Positions 41,415 to 50,271 of a DNA stretch of 64,000 nucleotides are shown piece after piece. Source of the stretch: Paenibacillus fonticola DSM 21315 (GTDB lineage Bacteria; Bacillota; Bacilli; Paenibacillales; Paenibacillaceae); the NCBI RefSeq assembly GCF_000381905.1, contig NZ_KB907268.1:14050-78049 (forward strand). Reading direction: 5' to 3'. The notes below the pieces were generated by a model. The model was not told where the DNA came from, made no database searches, and was given only the letters and a program-made list of their open reading frames with translations. The position numbers and the translations under genes are program-made. Numbering within the stretch: position 1 is the first letter of the stretch; each line of letters opens with the position of its first letter.

Positions 41415-41824
41415 AGCTAAGCCTCCCACAATACTAGGTTTTTAATTATAGTTCCGGATGTTATTCGCTTGAAATAGGCTCAATCTCATCTAGGACCCAT
41501 TGAATTTCCGCTTCTGACACGATTCTTCAATGACCGAAGATTTTCATACAGATTTAACTCGTAGATTTTCCTGGAACAGCCGCCTTTTTGCGGTTATCCG
41601 CGTTGGCTGACAATTCTCCCAGGACAAATACTCGTTATACCTCGACCACCTCCGCTGAGATCCCAATCTTTGTACAGTATAACAAATTTCGCACCACCAT
41701 TTAAATTTCGCCGCTTCTATTGGCCGCGCTATAGGTCGTGAATGAATTCGCAGGTTCCGGATACTGCATGGGCGGCATGAGGCCCGTTAAGGTGGACTTT
41801 TTTATTTTGACAAACGAATATAGT
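41415..41824. other. Intergenic region before the 19-bp array
   Basis: I see no gene. A 19-codon open stretch on the minus strand near 41463-41522 (ending DEIEPISSE) might be a remnant of a coding sequence, but there is too little to judge. Confidence 0.4.
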
Positions 41825-41995
41825 TACAGTAAACTGTAAATAATACACTAAAGTGTAATGGATACATAGAAGTGTGACATGAACATTGAAGTGTAACGCA
41901 AAAGTTAAAGCACAACATAAACACTGAAGTGTAGCATAAGCGCTACAATGGAGCATAAACACTGTAATGTAGAACTAACACTGTGTTGTATAACA
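41825..41995 (+). repeat. 19-bp tandem repeat array with palindromic units
   Basis: Unit starts at 41825, 41844, 41863, 41882, 41901, 41920, 41939, 41958 and 41977 are exactly 19 bp apart. Each unit carries a version of (T/A)ACACTnAAGTGTA, a short palindrome; the units at 41901 and 41939 are degenerate. It ends about 20 nt before the start of the MerR-like gene, so it is a likely operator array or leader element of the clpP operon. Confidence 0.85.
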
Positions 41996-42017
41996 ACTAA
42001 TGTTTCGGAGGTGTGCC

Positions 42018-42434
42018 ATGAATAGCTATACTGCTAAACAAATCGCTGAAATTCTCCAACAAGATGACCCACGCATGAATCTGCGAACGGTAAGGTACTA
42101 CACACAAATTGGAATGGTACCGCCTCTTGAATTAATGGGGAACAAGAGAGTCTACACGGAGCATCACATCCACTATTTTCGCGCTATTATGACCTTATCA
42201 AGAACCGGTGAGACATTGGCTTCTATACAAGAGACGTTGAAAGAGCTTTCCCTGGAGGATATAGAAAAGATAAGTCAGCAATTAGCATTGTATGAACCTA
42301 GCCGAATTATTGAAAATGAAACATTGAAGATAACAGATGATGTCATTATAACGATTAGCCCTCGAATTTCTGCGGAGTTAAAGCAAAGAGTGATTGATTC
42401 GGTTTCTCAGGCGTTAAAGGGGGAAGATCAATAA
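42018..42434 (+). CDS. MerR-like HTH regulator of the clpP operon
   Basis: This 138-aa protein has an N-terminal winged HTH of MerR type (YTAKQIAEILQ, then MNLRTVRYYTQIGMVPPLEL and NKRVYTEHHIHYFRAI). The C-terminal part (about 80-138) is short, includes DVIITISPRISAELKQRVID and lacks the long dimer coiled coil. CGGAGGTG lies upstream of ATG 42018. The stop overlaps the next gene (TAATG). It probably regulates its own operon through the adjacent repeat array. Confidence 0.85.
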   Translation: MNSYTAKQIAEILQQDDPRMNLRTVRYYTQIGMVPPLELMGNKRVYTEHHIHYFRAIMTLSRTGETLASIQETLKELSLEDIEKISQQLALYEPSRIIENETLKITDDVIITISPRISAELKQRVIDSVSQALKGEDQ

Positions 42435-42940
42435 TGCTTGACATCAAATTAGCCAAGTCAAAAATGGAGAACGAAGAAGGAATGAATCATTTGTGGATTC
42501 ACATACACAAGGATAAAACCTTTGGACGCCATATGTCCGAACTCCAAATACGGCTGCCGAAAGGTATCCACCGCTCGCATAACCTCAGTGGTTTTGTTGA
42601 AAATGAACGAGCACACATTGTAGTTGATGCCCTCGGTCAAGATGTTATTATAGAAATCTTTACCCAGGATGCGATTCAATGTGGTGAAAAGACAATCGTA
42701 GTAAGCTTATTGACAGCCGAGACCACGGTAAGCAAAGAAATTTCGATTCAAGTAGTCGAAGAAGATGAAATGGATATGGTTGAGATTGACGAACAAGTTG
42801 TCGAACGGACCAAAGAGTTAAGCAATGCAGATCCACCCAACGATGAAGGAACAAATATTGTATCAATTCCACCAAGGATATTGGAAATAAAGAATAATGA
42901 ATTTTCGTACTTAGAAAAGAAGTATCGTGTAGATTATTGA
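42434..42940 (+). CDS. Unknown protein in the MerR-ClpP operon
   Basis: This 168-aa protein has a first half (about 15-110) that looks beta-rich: LWIHIHKDKTFG, ELQIRLPKGIHRSHNLSGF, AHIVVDAL, DVIIEIFTQD, KTIVVSLLTAETTV. That suggests a small beta-sandwich with a repeated LP-x-GIHR feature. The second half is acidic (VVEEDEMDMVEIDEQVVE) and ends with NNEFSYLEKKYRVDY. No family is recognised. Its position between a regulator and ClpP suggests an adaptor, sensor or VWA-like partner; that is speculation. Confidence 0.78.
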   Translation: MLDIKLAKSKMENEEGMNHLWIHIHKDKTFGRHMSELQIRLPKGIHRSHNLSGFVENERAHIVVDALGQDVIIEIFTQDAIQCGEKTIVVSLLTAETTVSKEISIQVVEEDEMDMVEIDEQVVERTKELSNADPPNDEGTNIVSIPPRILEIKNNEFSYLEKKYRVDY

Positions 42941-42958
42941 AGATGAAGGGAGCGTACC

Positions 42959-43543
42959 ATGAATTTGATTCCTTATGTTGTCGAGCATTCCTCTAGGGGG
43001 GAAAGAGCCTACGATATTTACTCAAGGCTTCTGCAAGACCGTATCCTATTTGTGTCCGGTGAAATTACTGACGATGTTGCCAACAGCGTCATAGCACAAC
43101 TTCTCTATTTAGATGCTGTGGATTCGGCAAAAGACATCCACATGTATATCAATTCACCAGGCGGTTCAATTACAGCAGGCATGGGAATTTATGATGCCAT
43201 GCATTTAGTTAAGGCAGACGTCACAACATATTGTGTTGGTATGGCGGCTTCAATGGGTGCCTTTTTACTGGCGAATGGAGCGAAAGGCAAACGGCTTGCA
43301 CTTCCTAACAGTGAAATCATGATTCACCAGCCTCTTGGCGGAGCGCGAGGTCAAGCAACTGATATTGAGATAAGCGCCAAACGCATTATTCGATTACGTG
43401 ACAAAATAAACAACATATTGTCGCAACAAACTGGTCAGGAACTTGAGAAGATTGAAAGAGATACCGACAGAGACAACTTTATGGACGCTTACGAAGCGAA
43501 GGCCTACGGGTTAATTGACAAAGTGATTGAGGTGGCACAATAA
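42959..43543 (+). CDS. clpP: ATP-dependent Clp protease proteolytic subunit paralogue
   Basis: This 194-aa serine peptidase forms a tetradecameric chamber in this family. The catalytic triad is intact: S98 in [10 protein letters not shown]123 in MIHQPLGG and D172 in ERDTDRDNF, at the same numbering as S. aureus ClpP. Residues [13 protein letters not shown] and [12 protein letters not shown] are standard. It has no ClpX/ClpC ATPase neighbour and lies in an operon with a HTH regulator and two unknown proteins, so it is probably a second, specialised ClpP rather than the housekeeping gene. Confidence 0.93.
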   Translation: MNLIPYVVEHSSRGERAYDIYSRLLQDRILFVSGEITDDVANSVIAQLLYLDAVDSAKDIHMYINSPGGSITAGMGIYDAMHLVKADVTTYCVGMAASMGAFLLANGAKGKRLALPNSEIMIHQPLGGARGQATDIEISAKRIIRLRDKINNILSQQTGQELEKIERDTDRDNFMDAYEAKAYGLIDKVIEVAQ

Positions 43544-43562
43544 AGAATAGGCGGTGAAGTGC

Positions 43563-43769
43563 GTGGAGAATGATCAAATTGAATTTACCGTTGAGTACCA
43601 AGATTCGAACGGAGTGCTTTACTTTGAAAATATCAAAGCGTCTAACCTGTCTGATGCAAAGATGCAGGTTCGCCAGAGGTTCCCTGATGTAAATATTAGA
43701 GCAGTTACAATTGTTCCGCACGATAATGGAGATGAGCCGGATCCTTTCGCAGCTTCTCTATTACTATAA
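43563..43769 (+). CDS. Small acidic protein downstream of clpP
   Basis: This 68-aa protein contains IEFTVEYQDSNGVLYFENIKASNLSDAKMQVRQ and ends DEPDPFAASLLL; the pattern suggests a small alpha/beta fold. GTG 43563 has AGGCGG 8 nt upstream; GTG 43554 is also in frame. The gap from clpP is 19 nt, so it is the last gene of this operon. No family is recognised. It could be a ClpP regulator or a substrate tag-binding protein (speculative). Confidence 0.7.
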   Translation: MENDQIEFTVEYQDSNGVLYFENIKASNLSDAKMQVRQRFPDVNIRAVTIVPHDNGDEPDPFAASLLL

Positions 43770-44270
43770 ACTTGCCTAAACAGATGCAGTGATATGCCAG
43801 ACACGATAATGAATAGGGTTCACTGCTTGGAGCTGGAGCAATATTGTCTCGATATAATAAAATTTGCTACAATTCATGATTTTCTCCAGATGTAATAAAG
43901 ATTTAATACTCCTGGTTACTCTGCTGATTCATGCGTTATCTTGTTGCTCTTCTGTGAATGTATTCGATATTTCGAATGTAATAAGCCTAATTACGACTAA
44001 ACGATCGATTATATATGAATTTTCACATACATTTACATATTCCCCCCCTCCTGAGTGAGTTTATATATGAATATTCGACTAGAATGAGCTTGTCATTCAT
44101 GCCGCTAAACTTAACTGAAGATTTCTTTTCTTTTGAGATTCTGATGGATATTAAGGAACTTAACATTTTTATTGTTTATAGTTAATTAGTTACCTTTTGC
44201 TCTTTGTTTTTTATATACTAGTAGATAAGCAACATTAATCATTTACAACTAAGGGAGGTCAGGACGATTT
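43770..44270. other. AT-rich intergenic region
   Basis: No gene is recognised. A possible hairpin GCAGTGA/TCACTGC spans about 43786-43826 and may end the clpP operon. The rest is AT-rich leader sequence of the chemoreceptor gene, with GGGAGG just before its start. Confidence 0.5.
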
Positions 44271-46301
44271 ATGAAAAAGGTGTTAGGTAATTTGAAAATC
44301 TTTGCGAAAATCGGAATTTTAATCCCAATTGTTGCAGTCTTCTTAATCGGCATGGCAATCATGAATCATCAGATTACTTCAAATGAAATTAAAAAAATGG
44401 TTGAAAATGAAATGTCTTTATTAGCTGACAACGTAACCGGTACCGTTGAAAACAAAGTTAATGCACATAATCAACTGATTTACAGTGTAAAGTCAGCTGT
44501 GGAAACTTCAGATACTATTTTGACTAGAGAAAAATTCGCCAGTTTAGTAGAGCAGATACTTCCATTAAATAAAGAAACCTACGGAATGGGACTATGGCTT
44601 GAAAAGGAAGCTGCAAATGGAGAAATATTTGGCCCCTATTTATATAAAGACGAGGAGAAAGCGGTTTACACCGATATTTATGAAGAACCTTCCTATGATT
44701 TTTATGCACAAGAATGGTATACAAAAGGAATAACTTCTAATCAAGTGTACCATACGGAACCTTATTTTGATGAAGCATCAGGGGAAATGTTCATTTCATT
44801 TAGTGTACAAGTGGTAGATGATTCGAAGCCAATCGGAGTCATTACGGGTGATTATATCCTTAATTCAATCCAGTCCATAGTCTCAGATATCAAAATTAGA
44901 GAAAGTGGATATGCTTTTTTAATTGATGACAAAGGTACTTTCTTAACTCATCCAGATAAAGAAAAAGTCAATACGGAAACGATTCAAGACTATTTAAATA
45001 TTCCACTCGAACAATTAGGAAATGTTTCAGCCTTGATCCAGACAAAGATTGATGGTGAAGGTCATTTCATGCAATATCAGCAAGTTAACGGTATGCCATG
45101 GAAAGTAGTATTACTTGTGCCAACGAAAGAACTGTTTAGTGCGCAACAAAAGATGACTTATCAACAGTTTGCTGTAAGTACGGTATTAGTCGTTTTAATG
45201 TCTTTGTTCGTACTTGTCATTGCGAGATACATTCGCAGTGAAGTAAGAAATATTAATGAGAATTTAGGTAATCTTGCAAACGGGGATTTAACGAAAACAT
45301 TATCCGTTGAGACAAAAGATGAATTTGGAGAGATGGCCAACTACTATAACGGTTCTGTCCAAGCATTAGGAGATATGTTGAAAGCGGTTTCAGCAGAATC
45401 GGAAGTGGTTGCATCAACGGCGGAAGAATTAACAGCGAGTGTACAGGAGGTAAATCAATCGGTAATGGCAGTAGCCGTTTCAATGCAAGATGTCGCGGAA
45501 AATACTAGTAAGCAACAATCCGTTAGTGAACAATTACAATCGGTAACAACATTATTATCGGAAGATATGCAGCAGGTCGTAGCAACGTTGAACGGGGCCG
45601 TTCAACAATCTGTTTCAACATCTGAAGTTGCCACAGGCGGCTCGAAAAATATTCGAACTTTTATTGATGATATAACACAGTTACATACCCAAGTAGAAGA
45701 AAGTGCAAGTTTAATGGGTAAACTAAAAGAACAATCGGAACAAATTGAAAGCATGAGTCAATTCATTTCATCGATTTCTGAACAAACGAATTTATTGTCT
45801 TTAAATGCAGCTATTGAAGCAGCACGAGCAGGAGAACATGGTAAAGGATTTGCCGTAGTCGCAAATGAAGTGAAGAAGCTTGCGGAACAAACGGGAGTTG
45901 CTTCTAAAGATATTGAAGACCTTGTTCGGACTATTCAAGATGAAATGAATCAAGCTGTTTTTATGATGGAACAAAGCCGTTCCATTGCTCAAAACGGTAT
46001 TGTTTCCGTAAAACAAGCGGGAGAAGCGTTCGATACGATTGCAGGCGCTATTCAAGATTTAAAACGAATGATAGGAACAACTAGCCAAAATACATCAAAT
46101 GCTTACGAAAAATTAAAAAATGTCACGGTAACGGTAGAAGAAATCAATGAACAAACAAGAACAACAAACGAACACACGTTAAATGTATCAGCTATTACAG
46201 AAGAACAATCTTCAACAATGAATGAAATGGCCATTGCGTCGGAACATCTTGCGAAACTTGCTCAAAGTTTACAAAAAGAAACCGGGAAATTTAAAATTTA
46301 A
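44271..46301 (+). CDS. Methyl-accepting chemotaxis protein with dCache-type sensor
   Basis: This 676-aa receptor has an N-terminal helix (about 13-33), an extracytoplasmic double-Cache-type sensor (about 35-300, including [26 protein letters not shown], and [13 protein letters not shown]), a second helix (about 300-320), a HAMP domain and a long signalling domain with the [20 protein letters not shown] hairpin tip. Codon use is distinctly more AT-rich than flanking core genes, suggesting acquisition. GGGAGG precedes the start. The ligand is unknown; dCache proteins often sense amino acids or organic acids. Confidence 0.93.
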   Translation: MKKVLGNLKIFAKIGILIPIVAVFLIGMAIMNHQITSNEIKKMVENEMSLLADNVTGTVENKVNAHNQLIYSVKSAVETSDTILTREKFASLVEQILPLNKETYGMGLWLEKEAANGEIFGPYLYKDEEKAVYTDIYEEPSYDFYAQEWYTKGITSNQVYHTEPYFDEASGEMFISFSVQVVDDSKPIGVITGDYILNSIQSIVSDIKIRESGYAFLIDDKGTFLTHPDKEKVNTETIQDYLNIPLEQLGNVSALIQTKIDGEGHFMQYQQVNGMPWKVVLLVPTKELFSAQQKMTYQQFAVSTVLVVLMSLFVLVIARYIRSEVRNINENLGNLANGDLTKTLSVETKDEFGEMANYYNGSVQALGDMLKAVSAESEVVASTAEELTASVQEVNQSVMAVAVSMQDVAENTSKQQSVSEQLQSVTTLLSEDMQQVVATLNGAVQQSVSTSEVATGGSKNIRTFIDDITQLHTQVEESASLMGKLKEQSEQIESMSQFISSISEQTNLLSLNAAIEAARAGEHGKGFAVVANEVKKLAEQTGVASKDIEDLVRTIQDEMNQAVFMMEQSRSIAQNGIVSVKQAGEAFDTIAGAIQDLKRMIGTTSQNTSNAYEKLKNVTVTVEEINEQTRTTNEHTLNVSAITEEQSSTMNEMAIASEHLAKLAQSLQKETGKFKI

Positions 46302-46314
46302 TTAACTGAAATAC

Positions 46315-46356
46315 AAAAGGCAATTTATCCGCATTGTGGAAATTGCCTTTTGTTTT
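46315..46356 (+). terminator. Terminator of the second chemoreceptor gene
   Basis: AAAAGGCAATTT (46315-46326) pairs perfectly with AAATTGCCTTTT (46340-46351), followed by GTTTTG. Confidence 0.9.
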
Positions 46357-46459
46357 GCCTGTCTATTATTATACTATATTCAAGGATGATAATTATTTCT
46401 TAGCGAATGAAGCCGGATATGCGAACTGTACAATAAGCATAGATAAGAGGTGAAGGAAG

Positions 46460-46921
46460 GTGGCATGGATTGACAACTTGCGGCCGTTTACGGAGCGCGA
46501 TCTGGCAATACTGGAGGAATGGTTTGAAGATAGAGAGGTTTATCGGCGTCTGGAGGGAATGCTTCCACTTGGGGAATGGTACGGGCATGTCGAACAGCAA
46601 CTGGATTATAGTGTATGGGCAGCAAGTTTCGAAGACAACGTCGTAGGCGTAATTATGATTGAGCGGGAGGAACAAGAGACAGGAAGCGTTGCTCTCGTTG
46701 TCAGGCCGGCGTTTCGCGGCCTAGGATATGGGAGAGCCTTGATTGAACGTGCGATGCAGCTGCCGGAGCTGGCAACAATCCGTAAATGGTACGCGGGGAT
46801 TGAAGCCGACAACACGGCCTGTTTGAGGTGCTTTCAGTCCACCGGCTTTGTTATGGAAAGCGAGACTCCCGATGAAGACGGTTATTGCTCCTTATGGCAT
46901 ATCAAGGATGCTGTTAAGTAA
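46460..46921 (+). CDS. GNAT family N-acetyltransferase
   Basis: This 153-aa acetyl-CoA-dependent transferase has the acetyl-CoA-binding motif VRPAFRGLGYGRALIERAM (the R-x-x-G-x-G/A signature) and NTACLRCFQSTGF in the C-terminal half. GTG 46460 has GAGGTG upstream. The substrate is unknown. It stands alone between a chemoreceptor and a large non-coding gap. Confidence 0.88.
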   Translation: MAWIDNLRPFTERDLAILEEWFEDREVYRRLEGMLPLGEWYGHVEQQLDYSVWAASFEDNVVGVIMIEREEQETGSVALVVRPAFRGLGYGRALIERAMQLPELATIRKWYAGIEADNTACLRCFQSTGFVMESETPDEDGYCSLWHIKDAVK

Positions 46922-47288
46922 AGAGCAATCAAGGAGAGATGGCGGTCAGAAGATTGGCACGGCTGCTTGTATTCATTTTGCTGATCTCGTTTTTCCTGGA
47001 TCAGAGCTGAAGGCCTCTGATCAGCAGGCACTCTCTATATCGGAACTGATCATATAGATAAGAAAAGTGTAATCAGCCGCTTTTAGATGGCGCGTGATGA
47101 TTTGAAAGAAATGTGAGAGCAGGTTTTTCTGCGAAAGTAAAGGCCGTAGTTTAACAGGAGGGGCCAGGCGCTGGAGCAATCGCCCATTCAGCCTGGCTGA
47201 GTCAAAGATGATTGGTTGAGAAGGACAGGTTTTCCCTCCTGGAAAAAGAGTAGATTAATGAAATACGGTTGACAGACTGGAAAATCAT
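46922..47288. other. Intergenic region with possible gene remnant and hairpin
   Basis: A 23-codon frame at 46939-47010 starts MAVRRLARLLVFILLISFFL behind AAGGAG, like a signal peptide, and another phase continues with PGSELKASDQQALSISELII. This could be a frameshifted remnant. A hairpin GCCAGGC/GCCTGGC lies at 47163-47197. Confidence 0.35.
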
Positions 47289-47648
47289 TTACAAAACATA
47301 ATGAATAAATACAACAAACGATAGAATGGTTAAGAAAATAATCATCGCTGTATCTTTAAAAGAATCCTTAACGCGAATATGTGAAAGGATGCCGCCTATA
47401 CCTGTGATTGCAAATACAAGCGCACCTGCCGTCGCAAAAGTTGAAGCCCAATATCCAACAATTAAAAGTGCTGCCCCTGCTAATTCAACAATCCCAGTTA
47501 CAAATCGAAACCATTGGGGCAATCTCAAATGATTAAATGCTTCCACATGCATTTGGATACCCGTAACTTTTCCGAATCCTGCAAATAGAAACATGATTGC
47601 AAGGATTCCTTGTAAGATATAAGTTAATATTTCCACGACACGTCTCAC
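47289..47648 (-). CDS. DoxX family membrane protein
   Basis: This 119-aa protein has four hydrophobic helices (starting at about 8, 47, 73 and 98) and the DoxX landmarks MFLFAGFGKVTG near the N-terminus and FVTGIVELAGAALLIVGYW. The role in Bacillus relatives is linked to quinone or thiol stress, not proven here. It follows the luciferase-like oxidoreductase gene by 41 nt in the same direction, so they are probably cotranscribed. The region is AT-rich. Confidence 0.88.
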   Translation of the reverse strand: MRRVVEILTYILQGILAIMFLFAGFGKVTGIQMHVEAFNHLRLPQWFRFVTGIVELAGAALLIVGYWASTFATAGALVFAITGIGGILSHIRVKDSFKDTAMIIFLTILSFVVFIHYVL

Positions 47649-47689
47649 TTCCTTCTTCTATTTCGTGTTACTATTCGTGTTACTATATG

Positions 47690-48733
47690 TTACTTAGATA
47701 AAGCCCTGCGTACCATTGGTGCTACTTTGTTCGCTAGTAGATCCATTGCTTTTTCTACCCGAGATAATGGCTGACCACCCAGATCGAATTGTCCCATGAA
47801 GCGTGAATGCCCGAATAGCTCATGCTGATGCAGGATTTTCTCTGCTAATTCTTCTGCACTACCGATTGCCAATATTTGTCCTGCTGCTCTCTGAGGCATC
47901 AATTCCTCTTCCGTCGTTCGAAATTGTTGACCACGCTCCTTTAAAAAGTATCCGAAATATTGATTATAGTGCGAAACAAATTCGGTAACCGCTTGTTCTC
48001 CAGTTTGCGCGATATACGAATGCCCCGTCACTGAAACCCTCAGCTTGCTTAAGTCATGACCTGCTTCTCTTGCAGCTTGCCAATAAAGGTCTACTAATGG
48101 CTTGCTGGATTCTGGACGACCGCTTAGCAAGGCAAGTGCCATATTTACTCCAAGTCTTCCTGCACGAATGGCACTTGCAGGTGTGCCTCCCACCCCAATC
48201 CAAAGGGGGAGTTTCTTCTGAACGGGTCTAGGTGCTATTTGTGCATTTTGAAGAGAAGAACGAAACTTTCCTTGCCAGCTAACAACTTCCTGTTCTTGCA
48301 GTTTCATAAACAGATGCAGCTTTTCATCAAACAATTCATCATAGTTATCTAAACTTTCTCCAAAGAGAGGGAATGATTCTAAAAATGCCCCTCGTCCTAC
48401 AATAATTTCAGTTCGTCCGTTAGATAATAAATCAAGCGTTGCAAAATCTTCATAGACACGTACTGGATCCGCTGTGCTAATAACGGATAGGGTACTGGTT
48501 AGTTTAATATTTTTCGTTTCTCGTGCAATCGCTGCGAGCAGCATGGCATAAGAAGATGTTACAAAATCCAGACGATGATGTTCGCCAACACCAAATATAT
48601 CGAGGCCTGCTTCATCCGCCATTTTTGCCATTTGAATAATAGCTTCGACTCTGGATTGTGCGTTAGTGCTATTTCCACTTGCATCAGGTATTCGTTCTCC
48701 TAATGAATACACTCCGAATTCAAATTCGACCAT
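47690..48733 (-). CDS. LLM class flavin-dependent oxidoreductase (first of two)
   Basis: This 347-aa TIM-barrel monooxygenase of the bacterial luciferase-like family uses FMNH2 or F420. Landmarks are GLDIFGVGEHHRLDF near the N-terminus, DPVRVYEDFATLDLLSNGR, EIIVGRGAF and a C-terminal GSAEELAEKILHQHELFG. It resembles YvbT/atypical LLM proteins. It is divergent from a TetR gene (48940) and followed by DoxX. Its paralogue at 50272 shares the same motifs. Confidence 0.92.
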   Translation of the reverse strand: MVEFEFGVYSLGERIPDASGNSTNAQSRVEAIIQMAKMADEAGLDIFGVGEHHRLDFVTSSYAMLLAAIARETKNIKLTSTLSVISTADPVRVYEDFATLDLLSNGRTEIIVGRGAFLESFPLFGESLDNYDELFDEKLHLFMKLQEQEVVSWQGKFRSSLQNAQIAPRPVQKKLPLWIGVGGTPASAIRAGRLGVNMALALLSGRPESSKPLVDLYWQAAREAGHDLSKLRVSVTGHSYIAQTGEQAVTEFVSHYNQYFGYFLKERGQQFRTTEEELMPQRAAGQILAIGSAEELAEKILHQHELFGHSRFMGQFDLGGQPLSRVEKAMDLLANKVAPMVRRALSK

Positions 48734-48939
48734 TTTCTTACCTCCTAGTCACCTAAGACTACATTTTTTATAATGTGCTCCCGAATCATGATTTTCCCGA
48801 CCCAACAACTTTCGCTTATGCAACACTTGTAGTAAAATCAATATAACAACTTGAATAACTATGAGCAATCGACAGTATTTCAGATCTATCGCTTAACCAA
48901 CATAATGGTAAAAATGTCTAAAAAGTAGGTGAGAATGTT

Positions 48940-49491
48940 ATGGAAAAACAAATCGATCCCCGTATCCTTCGCACTCGTAAGCTCATTATGGACGCATTTA
49001 TTGAGTTAACAAAGAAAACAGATTTTAATGACATCACAATCGGGGATATTACATCTGCTGCAACGGTTAATCGCGCAACTTTTTATAATCATTTCATTGA
49101 CAAATATGACTTGCTTGAAAAAGTGTTAAGTGAAAGCGTGATGAGAGAAGTCCTTCAAGAAGTAAGTATGCATGAGGTCATTAACGAAGAGACGATAAAG
49201 TCGATTTTTATCTCGATTATTAAATTCCACACATCGGTTGGTAACCAGTGTCAGCGAAGTTATGAAGCTTTTACACCCCAAATAGAAACGATCTTTAAAA
49301 AGGAACTTCAAGCCTTTTTTTCAGCGTGGGCACAAAGACAATGGTCTAACCAAGATCGATTAGAAATTGAGACTTTTGCGGTGATGTTAAGCTGGTCACT
49401 TTATGGGGCTGCAATGTATTGGATGCAAAACCGCACGACAAAACCAGAAGATTACGTAAAGCAAATATTGCATAACATAAAACTTGAATAA
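48940..49491 (+). CDS. TetR family regulator next to LLM/DoxX
   Basis: This 183-aa protein has a typical TetR HTH (RTRKLIMDAFIELTKK, then TVNRATFYNHFIDKYDLL) and a TetR_C domain of the YfiR/DhaS-like type. It is divergent from the LLM-DoxX operon and is likely its repressor. The AT-rich composition matches that operon. The ligand is unknown. Confidence 0.9.
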   Translation: MEKQIDPRILRTRKLIMDAFIELTKKTDFNDITIGDITSAATVNRATFYNHFIDKYDLLEKVLSESVMREVLQEVSMHEVINEETIKSIFISIIKFHTSVGNQCQRSYEAFTPQIETIFKKELQAFFSAWAQRQWSNQDRLEIETFAVMLSWSLYGAAMYWMQNRTTKPEDYVKQILHNIKLE

Positions 49492-49639
49492 TGCAGATGA
49501 AGAAAGAAAATGCAAATCAGCTTCTTTTTGACGTGTTTTAGGGTGTTCTTATCATTTAGTTTTATATAATTGCATAAAAAAAGCATCAACAGCGGCGGTA
49601 GGTCATCGTCGATTCTCATACCGCTGCTTGACGATTCAT

Positions 49640-49657
49640 CACTTGAGTGGTAAAGTG
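49640..49657. promoter_or_regulatory. Candidate MarR operator upstream of marR
   Basis: CACTTGAGTGGTAAAGTG has the same length and outer arms (CACTT/AAGTG) as the perfect palindrome at 50151. It sits 31 nt before the MarR gene and may mediate autoregulation. Confidence 0.55.
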
Positions 49658-49688
49658 ACAATAATTCAGCGAAAGGAGTTGGGGGACA

Positions 49689-50135
49689 ATGAACGATTAC
49701 ACTTTGGGTTTGTTAGCCTGGCTGCGACTTGTCCGGTTCAAGAACCGCAGCGACCACATGACGAACGAATTTTTGAAGCGTTTCGAGTTGACGACCGCCC
49801 AGTTCGACGTCCTGGTCCAAATTCGAACCTACCAGCCGCTGAACCAGATGGAATTGGCCAAAAAGGTCACGGTGACCGAAGGCGGGATTTCGCGGATGCT
49901 TGCCAGATTGGAAAAGGAACGATATATCGAGCGCAAGCAGGGGTGGAAGACGAAAATGATCAGCCTGACGGAAAAGGGAGAATCGGTAATGAACGAGGCG
50001 TTTCCTGCGCAGGTGGCGTTTCAAACCTCTTTCTTTGACGAGGTGTTGTCTAAGGAGGAGCAAAAAACGCTGTTGTCGCTTATCTCGCGCCTCGAGAAGC
50101 ATAGCCGAAACAAAATGGTTCCGCCGCCGACATAG
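49689..50135 (+). CDS. MarR family regulator of the second LLM gene
   Basis: This 148-aa winged-helix regulator has [39 protein letters not shown] as recognition helices and a wing with [13 protein letters not shown]. There is no cysteine, so thiol sensing is unlikely. It precedes the LLM gene and is separated from it by a perfect 18-bp palindrome. AAAGGAG lies upstream of ATG 49689. Confidence 0.9.
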   Translation: MNDYTLGLLAWLRLVRFKNRSDHMTNEFLKRFELTTAQFDVLVQIRTYQPLNQMELAKKVTVTEGGISRMLARLEKERYIERKQGWKTKMISLTEKGESVMNEAFPAQVAFQTSFFDEVLSKEEQKTLLSLISRLEKHSRNKMVPPPT

Positions 50136-50150
50136 TTTTTTTTACCATAT

Positions 50151-50168
50151 CACTTGACTAGTCAAGTG
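50151..50168. promoter_or_regulatory. Perfect 18-bp palindrome, candidate MarR operator
   Basis: CACTTGACTAGTCAAGTG is fully self-complementary. TTGAC and GTCAA half-sites are typical of MarR operators. It lies 16 nt after the marR stop and about 100 nt before the LLM start. Confidence 0.85.
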
Positions 50169-50271
50169 GGGGCGGCGCATGGTCCAATTATTCCGCACAA
50201 AGATGTCATCATCTCGGAAGACCGCAACTTATGGCCGAAGTTGCCAAATAATCAAAAAGGAGAGAGCGCTC

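Noticed and set aside
41729-41962. Minus-strand open frame rich in Cys, His and Leu
   Set aside because: It is a read-through of the 19-bp array and has no upstream ribosome site.
41825-41995. Plasmid or phage replication origin from 19-bp iterons
   Set aside because: No replication initiator gene, DnaA boxes or partition genes are near; position before a regulator gene favours an operator array.
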